NCBI GenBank assembly: GCA_017626355.1
Contig: JAGAIY010000009.1
Coordinates: 1-49,438 of the forward strand
DNA from: Bacteroidales bacterium
GTDB taxonomy: Bacteria > Bacteroidota > Bacteroidia > Bacteroidales > UBA932
Direction of reading: 5' to 3'
Length of the DNA: 49,438 nucleotides
Shown: one piece after another, positions 19,545 through 28,029 of the stretch
How the letters are laid out: each line of letters begins with the position of its first letter
Position numbering within the stretch: the first letter of the stretch is position 1
Notes under the pieces: model-generated
What the model was told of the DNA's origin: nothing
The model's database searches: none
What the model saw: the letters and a program-made list of their open reading frames with translations, nothing else
Made by a program: the position numbers and the translations under genes

Positions 19545-20852
19545 ATGAAAATTGAACAGAACAGAATCGACGATCTTAATCTCGAACTCACTCTTTCTGT
19601 AGCGAAGGAGGATTATGCTGACAGCAGGAAGAAGAAACTCAACGGTTACAGGAAGAATGCTGAAATCAAGGGTTTCAGAAAGGGAATGGTTCCAATGTCC
19701 CTTGTGGAGAAGATGTATGGCCAGCAGGCTCTCGTTGATGCAGTCAACGACGCTATCTCTGAGGGTCTCAATAACTTCATCCAGGAGAACAATATTCGTG
19801 TACTCGGTGAGCCGCTTCCGGCAGAGGAGCAGGCAAGCCACGAGTGGGTGGACGGAAACGAGTTCACATTCAAGTTTGACATCGCAAGCAATCCTGAGGT
19901 TTCATTCGAGCTTTCCAAGGATGACGAGATCACTTATTACACAATCACAGTGACTGAGGAAGCCAAGAAGGAGATGAAGGAGAACCTTCTCCGCCAGTAC
20001 GGCTCTCTTGAAGAGGGTGAGGCTGCAAAGGAAGAGGATTTCATCATCGTTGATTTCGAGCAGGGCGAGACCAAGGTAGAGGGCACTTATGTGGCTCTCC
20101 GCAATGTCGCTGAGGCTGCAAGACAGTCTTTCGTAGGTGTAAAGCCTGGTGATGTTCTTGATGTCAATGTAAACGAGGCATTCGAGAATGAGACAGACCG
20201 CGCATCTATGCTCAAGGTGAACAAGGACGAGCTCGCAAACCTCGATCCTATGTTCAAGATGACTGTGAAGAACGTCAAGACTTTCGTGAGCGCCCCTCTT
20301 ACCGAGGAGACTTTCGAGAAGATCTTCGGCGTGAAGACTGAGGCTGAGTTCGATGCAAAGGTTGAGGAGAGAATCCGTGCCGAGTATACTCAGGAGGCTG
20401 ACTTCCGTTTCTCAAAGGACGCAAAGGCATACCTCGTGGAGAAGGCTAACCTTACTCTTGCAGAGAAGTTCCTCAAGAGATGGGTATATGTTGTCAACGA
20501 CGGCAAGTTCACAATGGAGGACATCGAGAAGGAGTGGGATCTCTTCATCGCTGACTACAAGTGGCAGATGGTCCGTGACTACATCATGAGGAAGTACGAG
20601 GTTGTTGTGAACGATGAGGACATCCTTGCAAGTGCAAAGGGTTTTGCCGCATACCAGTTCGCAATGTACGGAATGAACAATGTTCCTGAGGAGCAGCTCG
20701 AGGCTTTCGCCAAGAATATTCTTTCACAGGAGGAGCAGAGCCGTCGTATCTATGATCAGGTGGAGAATGAGAAGACTGTAGCTGCTGTACGTGAAGTAGT
20801 GACTCTCAAGAAGAAGAAGATCTCAGTCGAGAAATTCCGCGAGTTGAATTAA
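19545..20852 (+). CDS. tig: Trigger factor (ribosome-associated chaperone)
   Basis: Binds L23 at the ribosome exit tunnel and shields nascent chains; cytoplasmic. The 435 residues begin with the ribosome-binding domain containing the signature GFRKGMVPMSLVEK (about 44-57), which matches the GFRxGxxP pattern. The middle region corresponds to the PPIase/FKBP-like domain but is divergent, as in other Bacteroidota trigger factors, and the C-terminal part is the helical chaperone domain (KDAKAYLVEKANLTLAEKFLKRWV). It precedes clpP and clpX, a common arrangement; a terminator-like hairpin separates it from clpP. Confidence 0.9.
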   Translation: MKIEQNRIDDLNLELTLSVAKEDYADSRKKKLNGYRKNAEIKGFRKGMVPMSLVEKMYGQQALVDAVNDAISEGLNNFIQENNIRVLGEPLPAEEQASHEWVDGNEFTFKFDIASNPEVSFELSKDDEITYYTITVTEEAKKEMKENLLRQYGSLEEGEAAKEEDFIIVDFEQGETKVEGTYVALRNVAEAARQSFVGVKPGDVLDVNVNEAFENETDRASMLKVNKDELANLDPMFKMTVKNVKTFVSAPLTEETFEKIFGVKTEAEFDAKVEERIRAEYTQEADFRFSKDAKAYLVEKANLTLAEKFLKRWVYVVNDGKFTMEDIEKEWDLFIADYKWQMVRDYIMRKYEVVVNDEDILASAKGFAAYQFAMYGMNNVPEEQLEAFAKNILSQEEQSRRIYDQVENEKTVAAVREVVTLKKKKISVEKFRELN

Positions 20853-20865
20853 TCTTTTAAAATAC

Positions 20866-20893
20866 AGGTCGGCTCGCAAGGCCGGCCTTTTTT
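20866..20893 (+). terminator. Terminator/attenuator between tig and clpP
   Basis: AGGTCGGC (20866-20873) pairs with GCCGGCCT (20881-20888) with one wobble, and six Ts follow to 20893. The clpP ATG begins at 20895, so the hairpin sits where the clpP leader should be. Confidence 0.85.
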
Positions 20894-20894
20894 A

Positions 20895-21572
20895 ATGCAT
20901 TCTATGAATAAGGAATTTGAGAAATACGCAAGACTTGACCACCGCATCAGTTCGATGACCCTGCACAGATATGAGTCTGTGATGGACGGATACATCAATC
21001 CTACAATTATCGAGGAACGCAAGCTCAATGTGGCTTCGATGGATGTGTTCAGCCGTCTGATGATGGACAGGATCATCTTTCTCGGTGTCCCTATCGACGA
21101 CGATGTGGCGAACATAATCCAGGCTCAGCTTCTTTTCCTTGCATCAAATGACAGCAGCAGCGACATATCGCTGTATCTCAATACCCCGGGCGGAGTGGTT
21201 TCTTCAGGTCTCGGCATATACGATACAATGCAGCTGATAGAGCCTGATGTGGCTACTATCTGTACAGGAATGGCTGCTTCCATGGGTTCGGTCCTGCTTT
21301 GCGCAGGAGCCCCTGGCAAGAGGTCTGCTCTTCCGCATTCAAAGGTGATGATCCATCAGCCTCTGGGAGGTGCAAGAGGACAGGCATCTGACATCCTCAT
21401 TGCTGCCCAGGAGATCGAGAAGACCAAGAAGGAGCTGTACACTATTATTTCCGAGCATTCCGGTCAGCCGCTTGAGAAGATCTATGCCGATGGTGACAGA
21501 GATTTCTGGATGACTTCGCAGGAGGCTCTGGAGTATGGAATGATCGACGAGATCCTAAGAAAGAAGAAATAG
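20895..21572 (+). CDS. clpP: ATP-dependent Clp protease proteolytic subunit
   Basis: Serine protease that forms a double-heptamer degradation chamber with ClpX. The 225 residues carry Ser129 in TGMAASMGS, His154 in KVMIHQP and the third catalytic residue Asp201 in GDRDFW, all in usual positions. The N-terminus is about 45 residues longer than the E. coli mature enzyme (YESVMDGYINPTIIEERKLN), as in other Bacteroidota ClpPs, and is probably processed. Translation may start at ATG 20895 or at the second ATG, 20904 (MNKEFEKYARLD). The terminator-like hairpin ends only 1-10 nt upstream. clpX follows after 3 nt. Confidence 0.96.
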   Translation: MHSMNKEFEKYARLDHRISSMTLHRYESVMDGYINPTIIEERKLNVASMDVFSRLMMDRIIFLGVPIDDDVANIIQAQLLFLASNDSSSDISLYLNTPGGVVSSGLGIYDTMQLIEPDVATICTGMAASMGSVLLCAGAPGKRSALPHSKVMIHQPLGGARGQASDILIAAQEIEKTKKELYTIISEHSGQPLEKIYADGDRDFWMTSQEALEYGMIDEILRKKK

Positions 21573-21575
21573 GAT

Positions 21576-22781
21576 ATGGCCAAGAAACAGACAAGATACT
21601 GTATGTTCTGCGGCAGGAGCGAGAAGGAGGTTCCGCTTCTGCTTCAGGGACTTGATGCATGCATCTGTTCGGACTGTGTCAGACTCGCAGACGATTATGT
21701 ACGCGAAGCGGAAGGCTCCCAGGCCAGACCGATGGGAAAGATCGAGATGCAGCATAAGCCGAAGGATATTCATGCGTTTCTGGATCAGTATGTGATCGGT
21801 CAGGACCGTGCGAAGAAACTTCTGTCGGTGGCGGTATACAACCATTACAAGAGGGTGAACAATAATCTCGAGTCCTCTTCCGATCTTGAACTTGAAAAGT
21901 CCAACATCCTGATGGTGGGCCCTACCGGTACAGGTAAGACGCTGATGGCCAAGACGATAGCAAAGATGCTCAATGTGCCTTTCACTATCGTTGACGCTAC
22001 TGTCCTTACAGAAGCAGGATATGTGGGAGAGGATGTGGAGAGCATACTTACAAGACTGCTTCAGGAGGCTGATTTCGATGTGGCCAGAGCGGAAAGGGGT
22101 ATCGTCTTCATAGATGAGATCGACAAGATCGCGAGAAAGAGCGACAATCCTTCCATAACACGTGACGTTTCGGGAGAGGGAGTGCAGCAGGCCATGTTGA
22201 AGCTTCTCGAGGGCAATGTCGTGAACGTGCCGCCTAAGGGAGGACGAAAGCATCCGGAGCAGGAGTTCCTGCATGTGAACACTCAGAACATCCTCTTCAT
22301 CTGCGGAGGTGCATTTGAGGGTATCGAACGCAGGATCGCCCAAAGGCTCAATACCCAGGTCATAGGCTTCGGTGCAGCCAACAGGCAGCAGATAGATAAG
22401 AATAATCTTTTGAAATATGTTGAGGCTCAGGATCTTCGCTCGTATGGACTCATTCCTGAGATCATCGGACGACTTCCGGTCATAACCTATCTTGACCATC
22501 TTGACAGAGATGCTCTCAAGAGGATTCTTACCGAGCCGAAGAATGCTCTCATGCGTCAGTATGAAAAGATGTTCGAGCTTGACGGAATCAAGTTGACCGT
22601 CGACCCTGAAGTCCTCGATCTCATAGTCGATACGTCCATTGAGAACAAGCTTGGAGCCCGAGGCCTGCGCTCCATCTGTGAGGCCATCATGACTGATGCA
22701 ATGTATGATGCACCGTCTTCAAATAAGAAGACCTTCCATCTTACCCTGAAATATGCAAAGGAAAAACTTGCAAAATCATAA
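21576..22781 (+). CDS. clpX: ATP-dependent Clp protease ATP-binding subunit ClpX
   Basis: AAA+ unfoldase feeding substrates to ClpP. The 401 residues show the N-terminal zinc-binding domain with Cys9, Cys12, Cys31 and Cys34, Walker A GPTGTGKT (115-122), pore-1 loop GYVG (148-151), Walker B FIDEID (178-183), the pore-2 RKH segment in GGRKHPEQ, the ClpP-docking IGFGA loop and sensor-2 region LGARGLRS. Length is typical. It lies 3 nt after clpP in the same transcript and 4 nt before the dipeptidase gene. Confidence 0.98.
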   Translation: MAKKQTRYCMFCGRSEKEVPLLLQGLDACICSDCVRLADDYVREAEGSQARPMGKIEMQHKPKDIHAFLDQYVIGQDRAKKLLSVAVYNHYKRVNNNLESSSDLELEKSNILMVGPTGTGKTLMAKTIAKMLNVPFTIVDATVLTEAGYVGEDVESILTRLLQEADFDVARAERGIVFIDEIDKIARKSDNPSITRDVSGEGVQQAMLKLLEGNVVNVPPKGGRKHPEQEFLHVNTQNILFICGGAFEGIERRIAQRLNTQVIGFGAANRQQIDKNNLLKYVEAQDLRSYGLIPEIIGRLPVITYLDHLDRDALKRILTEPKNALMRQYEKMFELDGIKLTVDPEVLDLIVDTSIENKLGARGLRSICEAIMTDAMYDAPSSNKKTFHLTLKYAKEKLAKS

Positions 22782-22785
22782 GACC

Positions 22786-24132
22786 ATGAAACAATACATT
22801 GAAACTAATAAGGAGAGATTCTTTGAGGAACTTTTCTCTCTTCTCAGAATCCCGTCAGTGAGCTCCCTCGAGCAGCATAAGCCTGACATGCAGCGTTGCG
22901 CTGAAAGACTTGTGGAGCTTCTTATGGAAGCCGGTGCCGATGAGGCTGCCGTTTATCCTACAAAGGGACATCCGGTCGTTTTCGGACAGAAGACTGTGGA
23001 TCCGTCGCTTCCTACCGTCCTTGTATACGGACATTACGATGTCCAGCCGGTGGATCCGATAGAGCTCTGGCATTCAGATCCGTTCGAACCCGAAATCCGT
23101 GATGGAGCCATCTATGCCCGTGGTGCAAACGATGACAAAGGCCAGCTTTTCATGCACATCAAGGCTTTCGAGTTCATGGTACGCGGGGGAGAACTCAAAC
23201 ATAACGTCAAGTTCATCCTCGAGGGCGAGGAGGAGATAGGCAGCCCGTCCCTTGCTGCCTGGGCATCTGAGAACAAGGAGCGTCTCGCAGCAGACATCAT
23301 CCTTGTTTCAGATACTACAATGATCTCTGAATCAGTTCCTTCCATTAACTGCGGCATGCGTGGCCTCTCATATGTCGAGGTGAAGGTTACGGGCCCTAAC
23401 AAGGATCTTCATTCAGGTCATTACGGCGGCGCGGTGGCCAATCCGATCAATGTCCTCTGCGATATGATATCGTCCCTTATCGACAAGGATGGCCATATTA
23501 CAGTCAAGGGATTCTACGATGATGTCGTGGAACTCTCTGCTGAGGACAGGGCGAAGCTTTCACGCGCTCCTTTCGACATGGAGGAATACAAGGAGTTCCT
23601 TGATATCAAGGAGGTAAAGGGCGAGGCCGGCTACACGACCCTCGAGCGCACAGGAATACGTCCGTGTCTGGATGTGAACGGCATCTGGGGCGGCTATACG
23701 GGAGAAGGCGCCAAGACTGTCCTTCCTTCTGTAGCTCATGCGAAGATTTCGATGAGGCTTGTCCCTAATCAGGACAGCGCGACAATAACAAGGCTCTTCA
23801 CCGAGCATTTCAAGGCCATCGCTCCTGATTATGTGAAAGTCGAGGTCATCCCTCATCATGGCGGTGACGGTTTCCTCATCCCTATATCCTCACCGGCCTA
23901 CAAGGCTGCAGAGAAGGCTATGACAGAGGTCTACGGAATCGAGCCTGTGCCTTCGCGTGGAGGCGGTTCCATTCCTATCCTTGCGGATCTTCAGAGGATT
24001 CTCGGCATCGATCCGCTTCTCATGGGCTTCGGTCTTGAGAGGGATACCATTCATTCGCCTAACGAAAGTTACCTCCTGAAGCAGCTTTTTGCCGGCATGG
24101 AGGCCATTGCTTTATTCTACAGATACTATTAG
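22786..24132 (+). CDS. M20 family dipeptidase
   Basis: A 448-residue zinc peptidase of the M20/ArgE-DapE-CPG2 family, nearest to the cytosolic nonspecific dipeptidase/carnosinase branch. Metal ligands are visible: His83 and Asp85 in VYGHYDVQPVD, Asp116 in ARGANDDKG, and the catalytic/metal Glu pair in LEGEEEIGSP (around 148-150). The dimerisation (lid) domain contains HSGHYGGAVANP. There is no signal peptide, so it is cytoplasmic; it may finish digestion of peptides produced by ClpXP. The open frame reaches back into clpX, but ATG 22786 (MKQYIETNKE) follows the clpX stop by 4 nt. Confidence 0.9.
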   Translation: MKQYIETNKERFFEELFSLLRIPSVSSLEQHKPDMQRCAERLVELLMEAGADEAAVYPTKGHPVVFGQKTVDPSLPTVLVYGHYDVQPVDPIELWHSDPFEPEIRDGAIYARGANDDKGQLFMHIKAFEFMVRGGELKHNVKFILEGEEEIGSPSLAAWASENKERLAADIILVSDTTMISESVPSINCGMRGLSYVEVKVTGPNKDLHSGHYGGAVANPINVLCDMISSLIDKDGHITVKGFYDDVVELSAEDRAKLSRAPFDMEEYKEFLDIKEVKGEAGYTTLERTGIRPCLDVNGIWGGYTGEGAKTVLPSVAHAKISMRLVPNQDSATITRLFTEHFKAIAPDYVKVEVIPHHGGDGFLIPISSPAYKAAEKAMTEVYGIEPVPSRGGGSIPILADLQRILGIDPLLMGFGLERDTIHSPNESYLLKQLFAGMEAIALFYRYY

Positions 24133-24157
24133 CGGAAGACCTTATATATAATCGATC

Positions 24158-25000
24158 ATGAACAGAAAGGAATTATATCAGCAGATCCAGGCCAAGAAGA
24201 GCATGCTGTGCGTCGGTCTGGACGTGGATTACAACAAGATGCCGGAACATGTCAAGGCCCTCGCAAACAAGGGTGAGATGGCTGTCAAGGGCGAGCTTTT
24301 CAAGGGAAAGGCACGCTCGATAGTAGAGTTCAACAAGGCGATAGTAGATGCGACAGCTGCACATTGTGTGGCCTATAAGCCTAATCTTGCATTCTATGAG
24401 TGCTACGGAATAGACGGAATGAGGGCTCTCGATGCGACTGTGGACTATATCCGTACTCATTATCCTGAAATATTCCTGATTGCGGATGCCAAGAGGGGAG
24501 ATATAGGAAACACAGCGAAGATGTATGCCAAGGCCTTTTTCGAGGAGATGGATTTCGATGCAGTGACAATCGCTCCTTACATGGGTGCGGACAGCGTCAC
24601 TCCGTTCCTTGAATACAAGGATAAGTGGGCTATCGTGCTGGCTCTTACATCCAATGCCTCAGCCTTCCAGTTCCAGCTTGCCCAGAAGGATGGAAAGCCT
24701 CTTTATCAGGCAGTCATGGAGGAGATGATGGAGATTTCAACTCCTGACAACATGATGTTTGTCGTCGGTGCTACAAAGGCTGACAAACTCGAGGAGCTCC
24801 GCAGCTTCTGTCCTGACAACTTCTTCCTTGTTCCGGGTGTAGGTGCACAGGGAGGCTCTGCAGAAGAGGTCATTGCTCATGGAGCAAACGACCATGGCGG
24901 CCTTCTCATCAATTCTTCTCGCGGAATACTTTTCGCAGACAGTACGGAGAACTATGCCAAGGTTGCAGGTGAAGTGGCTTCACGCACTGCAAATCTGTAG
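24158..25000 (+). CDS. pyrF: Orotidine 5'-phosphate decarboxylase (type 2)
   Basis: Last step of de novo UMP synthesis. The 280 residues match the longer type 2 family. LCVGLDVDYNKMP is at the N-terminus, the catalytic Asp-Lys-x-x-Asp array is DAKRGDIG (110-117) with Lys112, and the phosphate-binding end is LLINSSRGILFA, with VPGVGAQGG before it. It is last in the clpP-clpX-peptidase series. Its last 49 nt overlap the 3' end of a convergent hypothetical gene. Confidence 0.97.
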   Translation: MNRKELYQQIQAKKSMLCVGLDVDYNKMPEHVKALANKGEMAVKGELFKGKARSIVEFNKAIVDATAAHCVAYKPNLAFYECYGIDGMRALDATVDYIRTHYPEIFLIADAKRGDIGNTAKMYAKAFFEEMDFDAVTIAPYMGADSVTPFLEYKDKWAIVLALTSNASAFQFQLAQKDGKPLYQAVMEEMMEISTPDNMMFVVGATKADKLEELRSFCPDNFFLVPGVGAQGGSAEEVIAHGANDHGGLLINSSRGILFADSTENYAKVAGEVASRTANL

Positions 25001-25641
25001 TCCAGAGATCCAAGAAAGAAATCCTTGCACATCTTACGGGTTATCTCGTAGGATGTGCATTTTGTAGGGTGCAGCACCCTGTCGACATCTGTCAGGTCGC
25101 ATACGTACAGGCGGTCTATCAGAGACAGATACATGGTCGAATATCTGACGTCCAGATTCCTCTGGAGGTCGCTTGTATATTCCATGGTGAGAAGCACTTC
25201 CTCTTCGGAAAGATTGTCCTTGCAGAAGATGTAGAGGCCGTATTCGTCGAATTCTCCGTAGAATCCCGATCCTACCTTGCTCACCTTGCTTTCGATTATT
25301 CTGCGCAGAGGCTGGGCGAGGGCCCAGTATTCGTACTCTATATGTCCTATGTATTTTCCGTCCTGAAGTCCGTAGCCGTAACCGCTCTCGATGATATGTC
25401 CGACCTCCTCTCTGTCTTCCTCCTTGATGTCGAGGCCGGCCATCTCTTTAAGCAGGGCGTTCGCGACATCCTTCCTCGGTTCCATGGCCCTTGTCACTTC
25501 AATGCCGAGGCTCCTGTCAGGCATCTGCAGGTCCGGTCTGTCTTCATTCACGAGGGCGGAATAATGGCTTCCCAGAAGTGTCTCGAGGGTTATCTGAGCG
25601 TATCTTTCGAAGAAGCATGTGTCGAATTTTCTCTTTCCCAT
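24952..25641 (-). CDS. Hypothetical protein, possible PD-(D/E)xK-like fold
   Basis: A 229-residue soluble protein beginning MGKRKFDTCFFERYAQ. The N-terminal part has ERYAQITLETLLG, RPDLQMPDRSLGIEVTRAM and a following helical region. The spacing resembles a PD...ExK nuclease core (P-D, then E-V-T where a nuclease would have E-x-K). The Lys position is Thr, so activity is doubtful. The rest (YGYGLQDGKYIGHIEYEYWALAQPL, GFYGEFDEYGLYIF) is not recognised. It has its own TAAATTTG -7 box at 25667 and overlaps pyrF by 49 nt tail to tail. The open frame is intact, with codon use like its neighbours. Confidence 0.72.
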   Translation of the reverse strand: MGKRKFDTCFFERYAQITLETLLGSHYSALVNEDRPDLQMPDRSLGIEVTRAMEPRKDVANALLKEMAGLDIKEEDREEVGHIIESGYGYGLQDGKYIGHIEYEYWALAQPLRRIIESKVSKVGSGFYGEFDEYGLYIFCKDNLSEEEVLLTMEYTSDLQRNLDVRYSTMYLSLIDRLYVCDLTDVDRVLHPTKCTSYEITRKMCKDFFLGSLDYRFAVREATSPATLA

Positions 25642-25666
25642 TGGCTATTAATACTTTTGCATATTA

Positions 25667-25674
25667 CAAATTTA
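25667..25674 (-). promoter_or_regulatory. -7 box of the hypothetical gene 24952-25641
   Basis: TAAATTTG on the minus strand, 26 nt upstream of the ATG. A TACTTTTG on the opposite strand (25652-25659) also fits the consensus, but it would produce a 150-nt leader for the gene at 25810. No -33 box is convincing for either. Confidence 0.5.
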
Positions 25675-25809
25675 ATCAGTTTTACCGAATAAATCTGATG
25701 TGGATAACTTTTTTCGCAAAAAGTCCCCTGAATGTTCTTCTATTCAAAAAAAATGTCCTATAATTGCACCCGGATTCAAAACTGAAATACTAAACCATTA
25801 AAAAATAAT

Positions 25810-26157
25810 ATGGCACCTAATCAGAAGAAAAGAGCTGTCTGCAGCTATGAGAATATGTCAGAGGAGTTGGCTGCGGCATTTGCGGAGAAGTATCCGAAGG
25901 GATACAGTGATTATTTTCCGGATCTGGTGAAGTATGACAAGCCGGACGGAACAAACTTCTATGCAGTGACGATCGAGATACCATCGGCGATATATCTTGT
26001 TAAGATCAAGGTCAAGACAGACGATGCAGAGGATATTGAACGCTGGCTTGACGGAGATGACGGAGATGACAATGACGGAAACGACGGTGAGACAATCCCT
26101 GATGACAACATCTCCCAGTACTCTAACGGAGATGATGACGCTGCAGACGCAGAATAA
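25810..26157 (+). CDS. Small conserved-type hypothetical protein with acidic tail
   Basis: 115 residues. The first ~75 form a compact domain (CSYENMSEELAAAFAEKYP, YSDYFPDLVKYDKPDG, FYAVTIEIPSAIYLVKIKVK) that resembles a family of small Bacteroidota proteins of unknown function. The last ~40 are Asp/Gly/Asn-rich (WLDGDDGDDNDGNDGE, NGDDDAADAE) and probably disordered. There is no signal peptide or membrane helix. It has an intergenic region of 170 bp upstream containing a TATAATTG (25759-25766) that fits the -7 box at 7 of 8 positions. It stands between two operons, so context gives no function. Confidence 0.72.
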   Translation: MAPNQKKRAVCSYENMSEELAAAFAEKYPKGYSDYFPDLVKYDKPDGTNFYAVTIEIPSAIYLVKIKVKTDDAEDIERWLDGDDGDDNDGNDGETIPDDNISQYSNGDDDAADAE

Positions 26158-26176
26158 CATTTTATAAGGAATAGAG

Positions 26177-26209
26177 ATGCCCCCGACAGCCCATAGCTTT
26201 CGGGGGTAT
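26177..26209 (+). terminator. Hairpin between the small acidic protein and the ClC gene
   Basis: ATGCCCCCGA (26177-26186) pairs with TCGGGGGTAT (26200-26209) with one wobble around a 13-nt loop. No T-run follows on the plus strand. The ClC start codon is 13 nt downstream, so it is a weak terminator or a leader structure. Confidence 0.55.
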
Positions 26210-26221
26210 CGTTAAAAAACC

Positions 26222-28009
26222 ATGAGAGCCAAAACCATCATAGCAGGTATTATCTCTCCTTTGAGGCGTCTTGTTCAGAAGATGTCCGAGAGGGATGTGA
26301 TGATCGTTCTGTCTCTTTTCGTAGGTATAGCCTGCGGACTGGCAGCCGTCATCCTCAAGCTTGCCATCGAGTTCATCCATCATTCACTTACTTCATGGTT
26401 CGATGGTGAGGCCTATAACTTCCTGTATCTGGTATATCCGGGTATCGGTATGCTTCTGGCCATGCTCTTCGTCAAGTATATCGTGAAGGACAACATCGGT
26501 CACGGAGTGACGAAGGTTCTTGTGGCGGTTTCAAAGAACGAATCCAAGATCAGACCGCACAACATGTGGTCTTCGATGCTGGCATCTTCCGTCACGATCG
26601 GATTCGGAGGATCGGTGGGAGCGGAGGCGCCGATAGTATATACAGGAGCGGCCATAGGATCCAATGTGGCCAGATACATGGGCCTGTCGTACAAGAACAT
26701 GACCATACTTCTCGGTTGTGGCGCGGCAGGAGCGGTTGCCGGCATATTCAAGGCCCCTCTCGCAGGTGTGCTCTTCACTTTGGAGATCCTGCTTTTCAAC
26801 ATCTCCATGTCATCCATCCTTCCGCTGCTTCTTTCGACCATCTCGGCAACGGTAATCTCGTACATCTTCCTCGGCGGAGCCCCTCCTTTCGAATGTACTC
26901 TCTCGCCGTTTGCGATGAACAACATCCCGTTCTACATAGTTCTGGGTCTGTTCTGTGCTGCATGCTCGGTGTATTTCACGAGGATGACCCTGTGGCTGGA
27001 GGATAAGATAAAGAGCATTGAAAAGCCGTTTGTAAGATGGGGCATCTCGGCCTCGTGCCTCGGTCTTCTCATCTTCCTTTTCCCTCCGCTCTTCGGTGAG
27101 GGATACGAGTATCTGCATGAGCTTCTCAACGGAGGAACCGTCAATCTGGACGGTCAGACTGTGCTGGCCTTCTTCCTCAGGACATCGTGGCTTGTTCCTG
27201 TCTTCTTCCTTCTTGTCCTGCTGCTCAAGGTGTTCTCCATGTCGTTCACCAATGCAGGAGGCGGAGTCGGAGGTACTTTCGGACCTACTCTGTTCATCGG
27301 CGCCATTGCCGGTTTCGTCGTGTCGAGGACCATCAATCTTATAGGAGGCGGTGCCGTCGTACCTGAGCAGAACTTCGTGCTTGTCGGCATGGCAGGCCTT
27401 ATGGCCGGTGTCATGCAGGCACCTATGACGGCGATCTTCCTTATAGCGGACATGACCGGAGGCTATGACCTGCTCATTCCTCTGATCCTCACTTCCACCA
27501 TCTCATATGCAGTTACAAGGGCCATCGAGCCTTATTCGATCTATACCAAGCGAATCGCAAAGAGGGGAGAACTTCTTACCCATGACAGCGACCAGGCTGT
27601 GCTTACACTGTTGAAGACCAACGATCTGGTCGAGGCCGATTTCCATACTGTCAGGATCGATGCCACACTCGGAGAACTTGTCGATGTGGTTTCCAAGTCG
27701 ACGAGGAACATTTTCCCTGTCGTGGATTCAAGGAATCATTTCCAGGGCTTCGTGTCGCTTGAGGATATCAGGCGCGATATGTTCAAGAAGGATCTTTACA
27801 AGAGTCTGCATGTGTTCAATTTCATGAAGTCGGCTCCGGCTTATGTGTATGTGGATGAGAAGATGGACAGTGTGATGAAGAAGTTCGAGCAGACAGGGGC
27901 CTGGAACCTGCCTGTCGTGGAGAGTGACAGAACCTATGTGGGCTTTGTCTCGAAGTCCAAGATTTTCTCGGCTTATCGTGATCAGCTTAAGCAGGTGTCG
28001 CATGATTGA
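26222..28009 (+). CDS. ClC family chloride channel/transporter with C-terminal CBS pair
   Basis: 595 residues. Residues ~20-440 form the ClC membrane domain; the anion-selectivity segments appear as GHGVT, GAEAPIV (the GREGPxV position, retaining the gating Glu) and GGTFGP (the GGxFAP position). Residues ~460-590 form two CBS domains (RIDATLGELVDVVSKSTRNIFPVVDS and VYVDEKMDSVMKKFEQTG...LPVVESD), likely nucleotide-sensing. The protein should move Cl- (or another anion) across the inner membrane, as a channel or H+ antiporter. Tex follows 20 nt downstream. Confidence 0.93.
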   Translation: MRAKTIIAGIISPLRRLVQKMSERDVMIVLSLFVGIACGLAAVILKLAIEFIHHSLTSWFDGEAYNFLYLVYPGIGMLLAMLFVKYIVKDNIGHGVTKVLVAVSKNESKIRPHNMWSSMLASSVTIGFGGSVGAEAPIVYTGAAIGSNVARYMGLSYKNMTILLGCGAAGAVAGIFKAPLAGVLFTLEILLFNISMSSILPLLLSTISATVISYIFLGGAPPFECTLSPFAMNNIPFYIVLGLFCAACSVYFTRMTLWLEDKIKSIEKPFVRWGISASCLGLLIFLFPPLFGEGYEYLHELLNGGTVNLDGQTVLAFFLRTSWLVPVFFLLVLLLKVFSMSFTNAGGGVGGTFGPTLFIGAIAGFVVSRTINLIGGGAVVPEQNFVLVGMAGLMAGVMQAPMTAIFLIADMTGGYDLLIPLILTSTISYAVTRAIEPYSIYTKRIAKRGELLTHDSDQAVLTLLKTNDLVEADFHTVRIDATLGELVDVVSKSTRNIFPVVDSRNHFQGFVSLEDIRRDMFKKDLYKSLHVFNFMKSAPAYVYVDEKMDSVMKKFEQTGAWNLPVVESDRTYVGFVSKSKIFSAYRDQLKQVSHD

Positions 28010-28029
28010 CGGGATATGATTTTTGAAAT

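Noticed and set aside
25069-25692. A 207-codon open frame on the plus strand
   Set aside because: It lies opposite the hypothetical gene 24952-25641, whose frame has its own -7 box, a natural N-terminus and normal composition; the plus frame lacks these.
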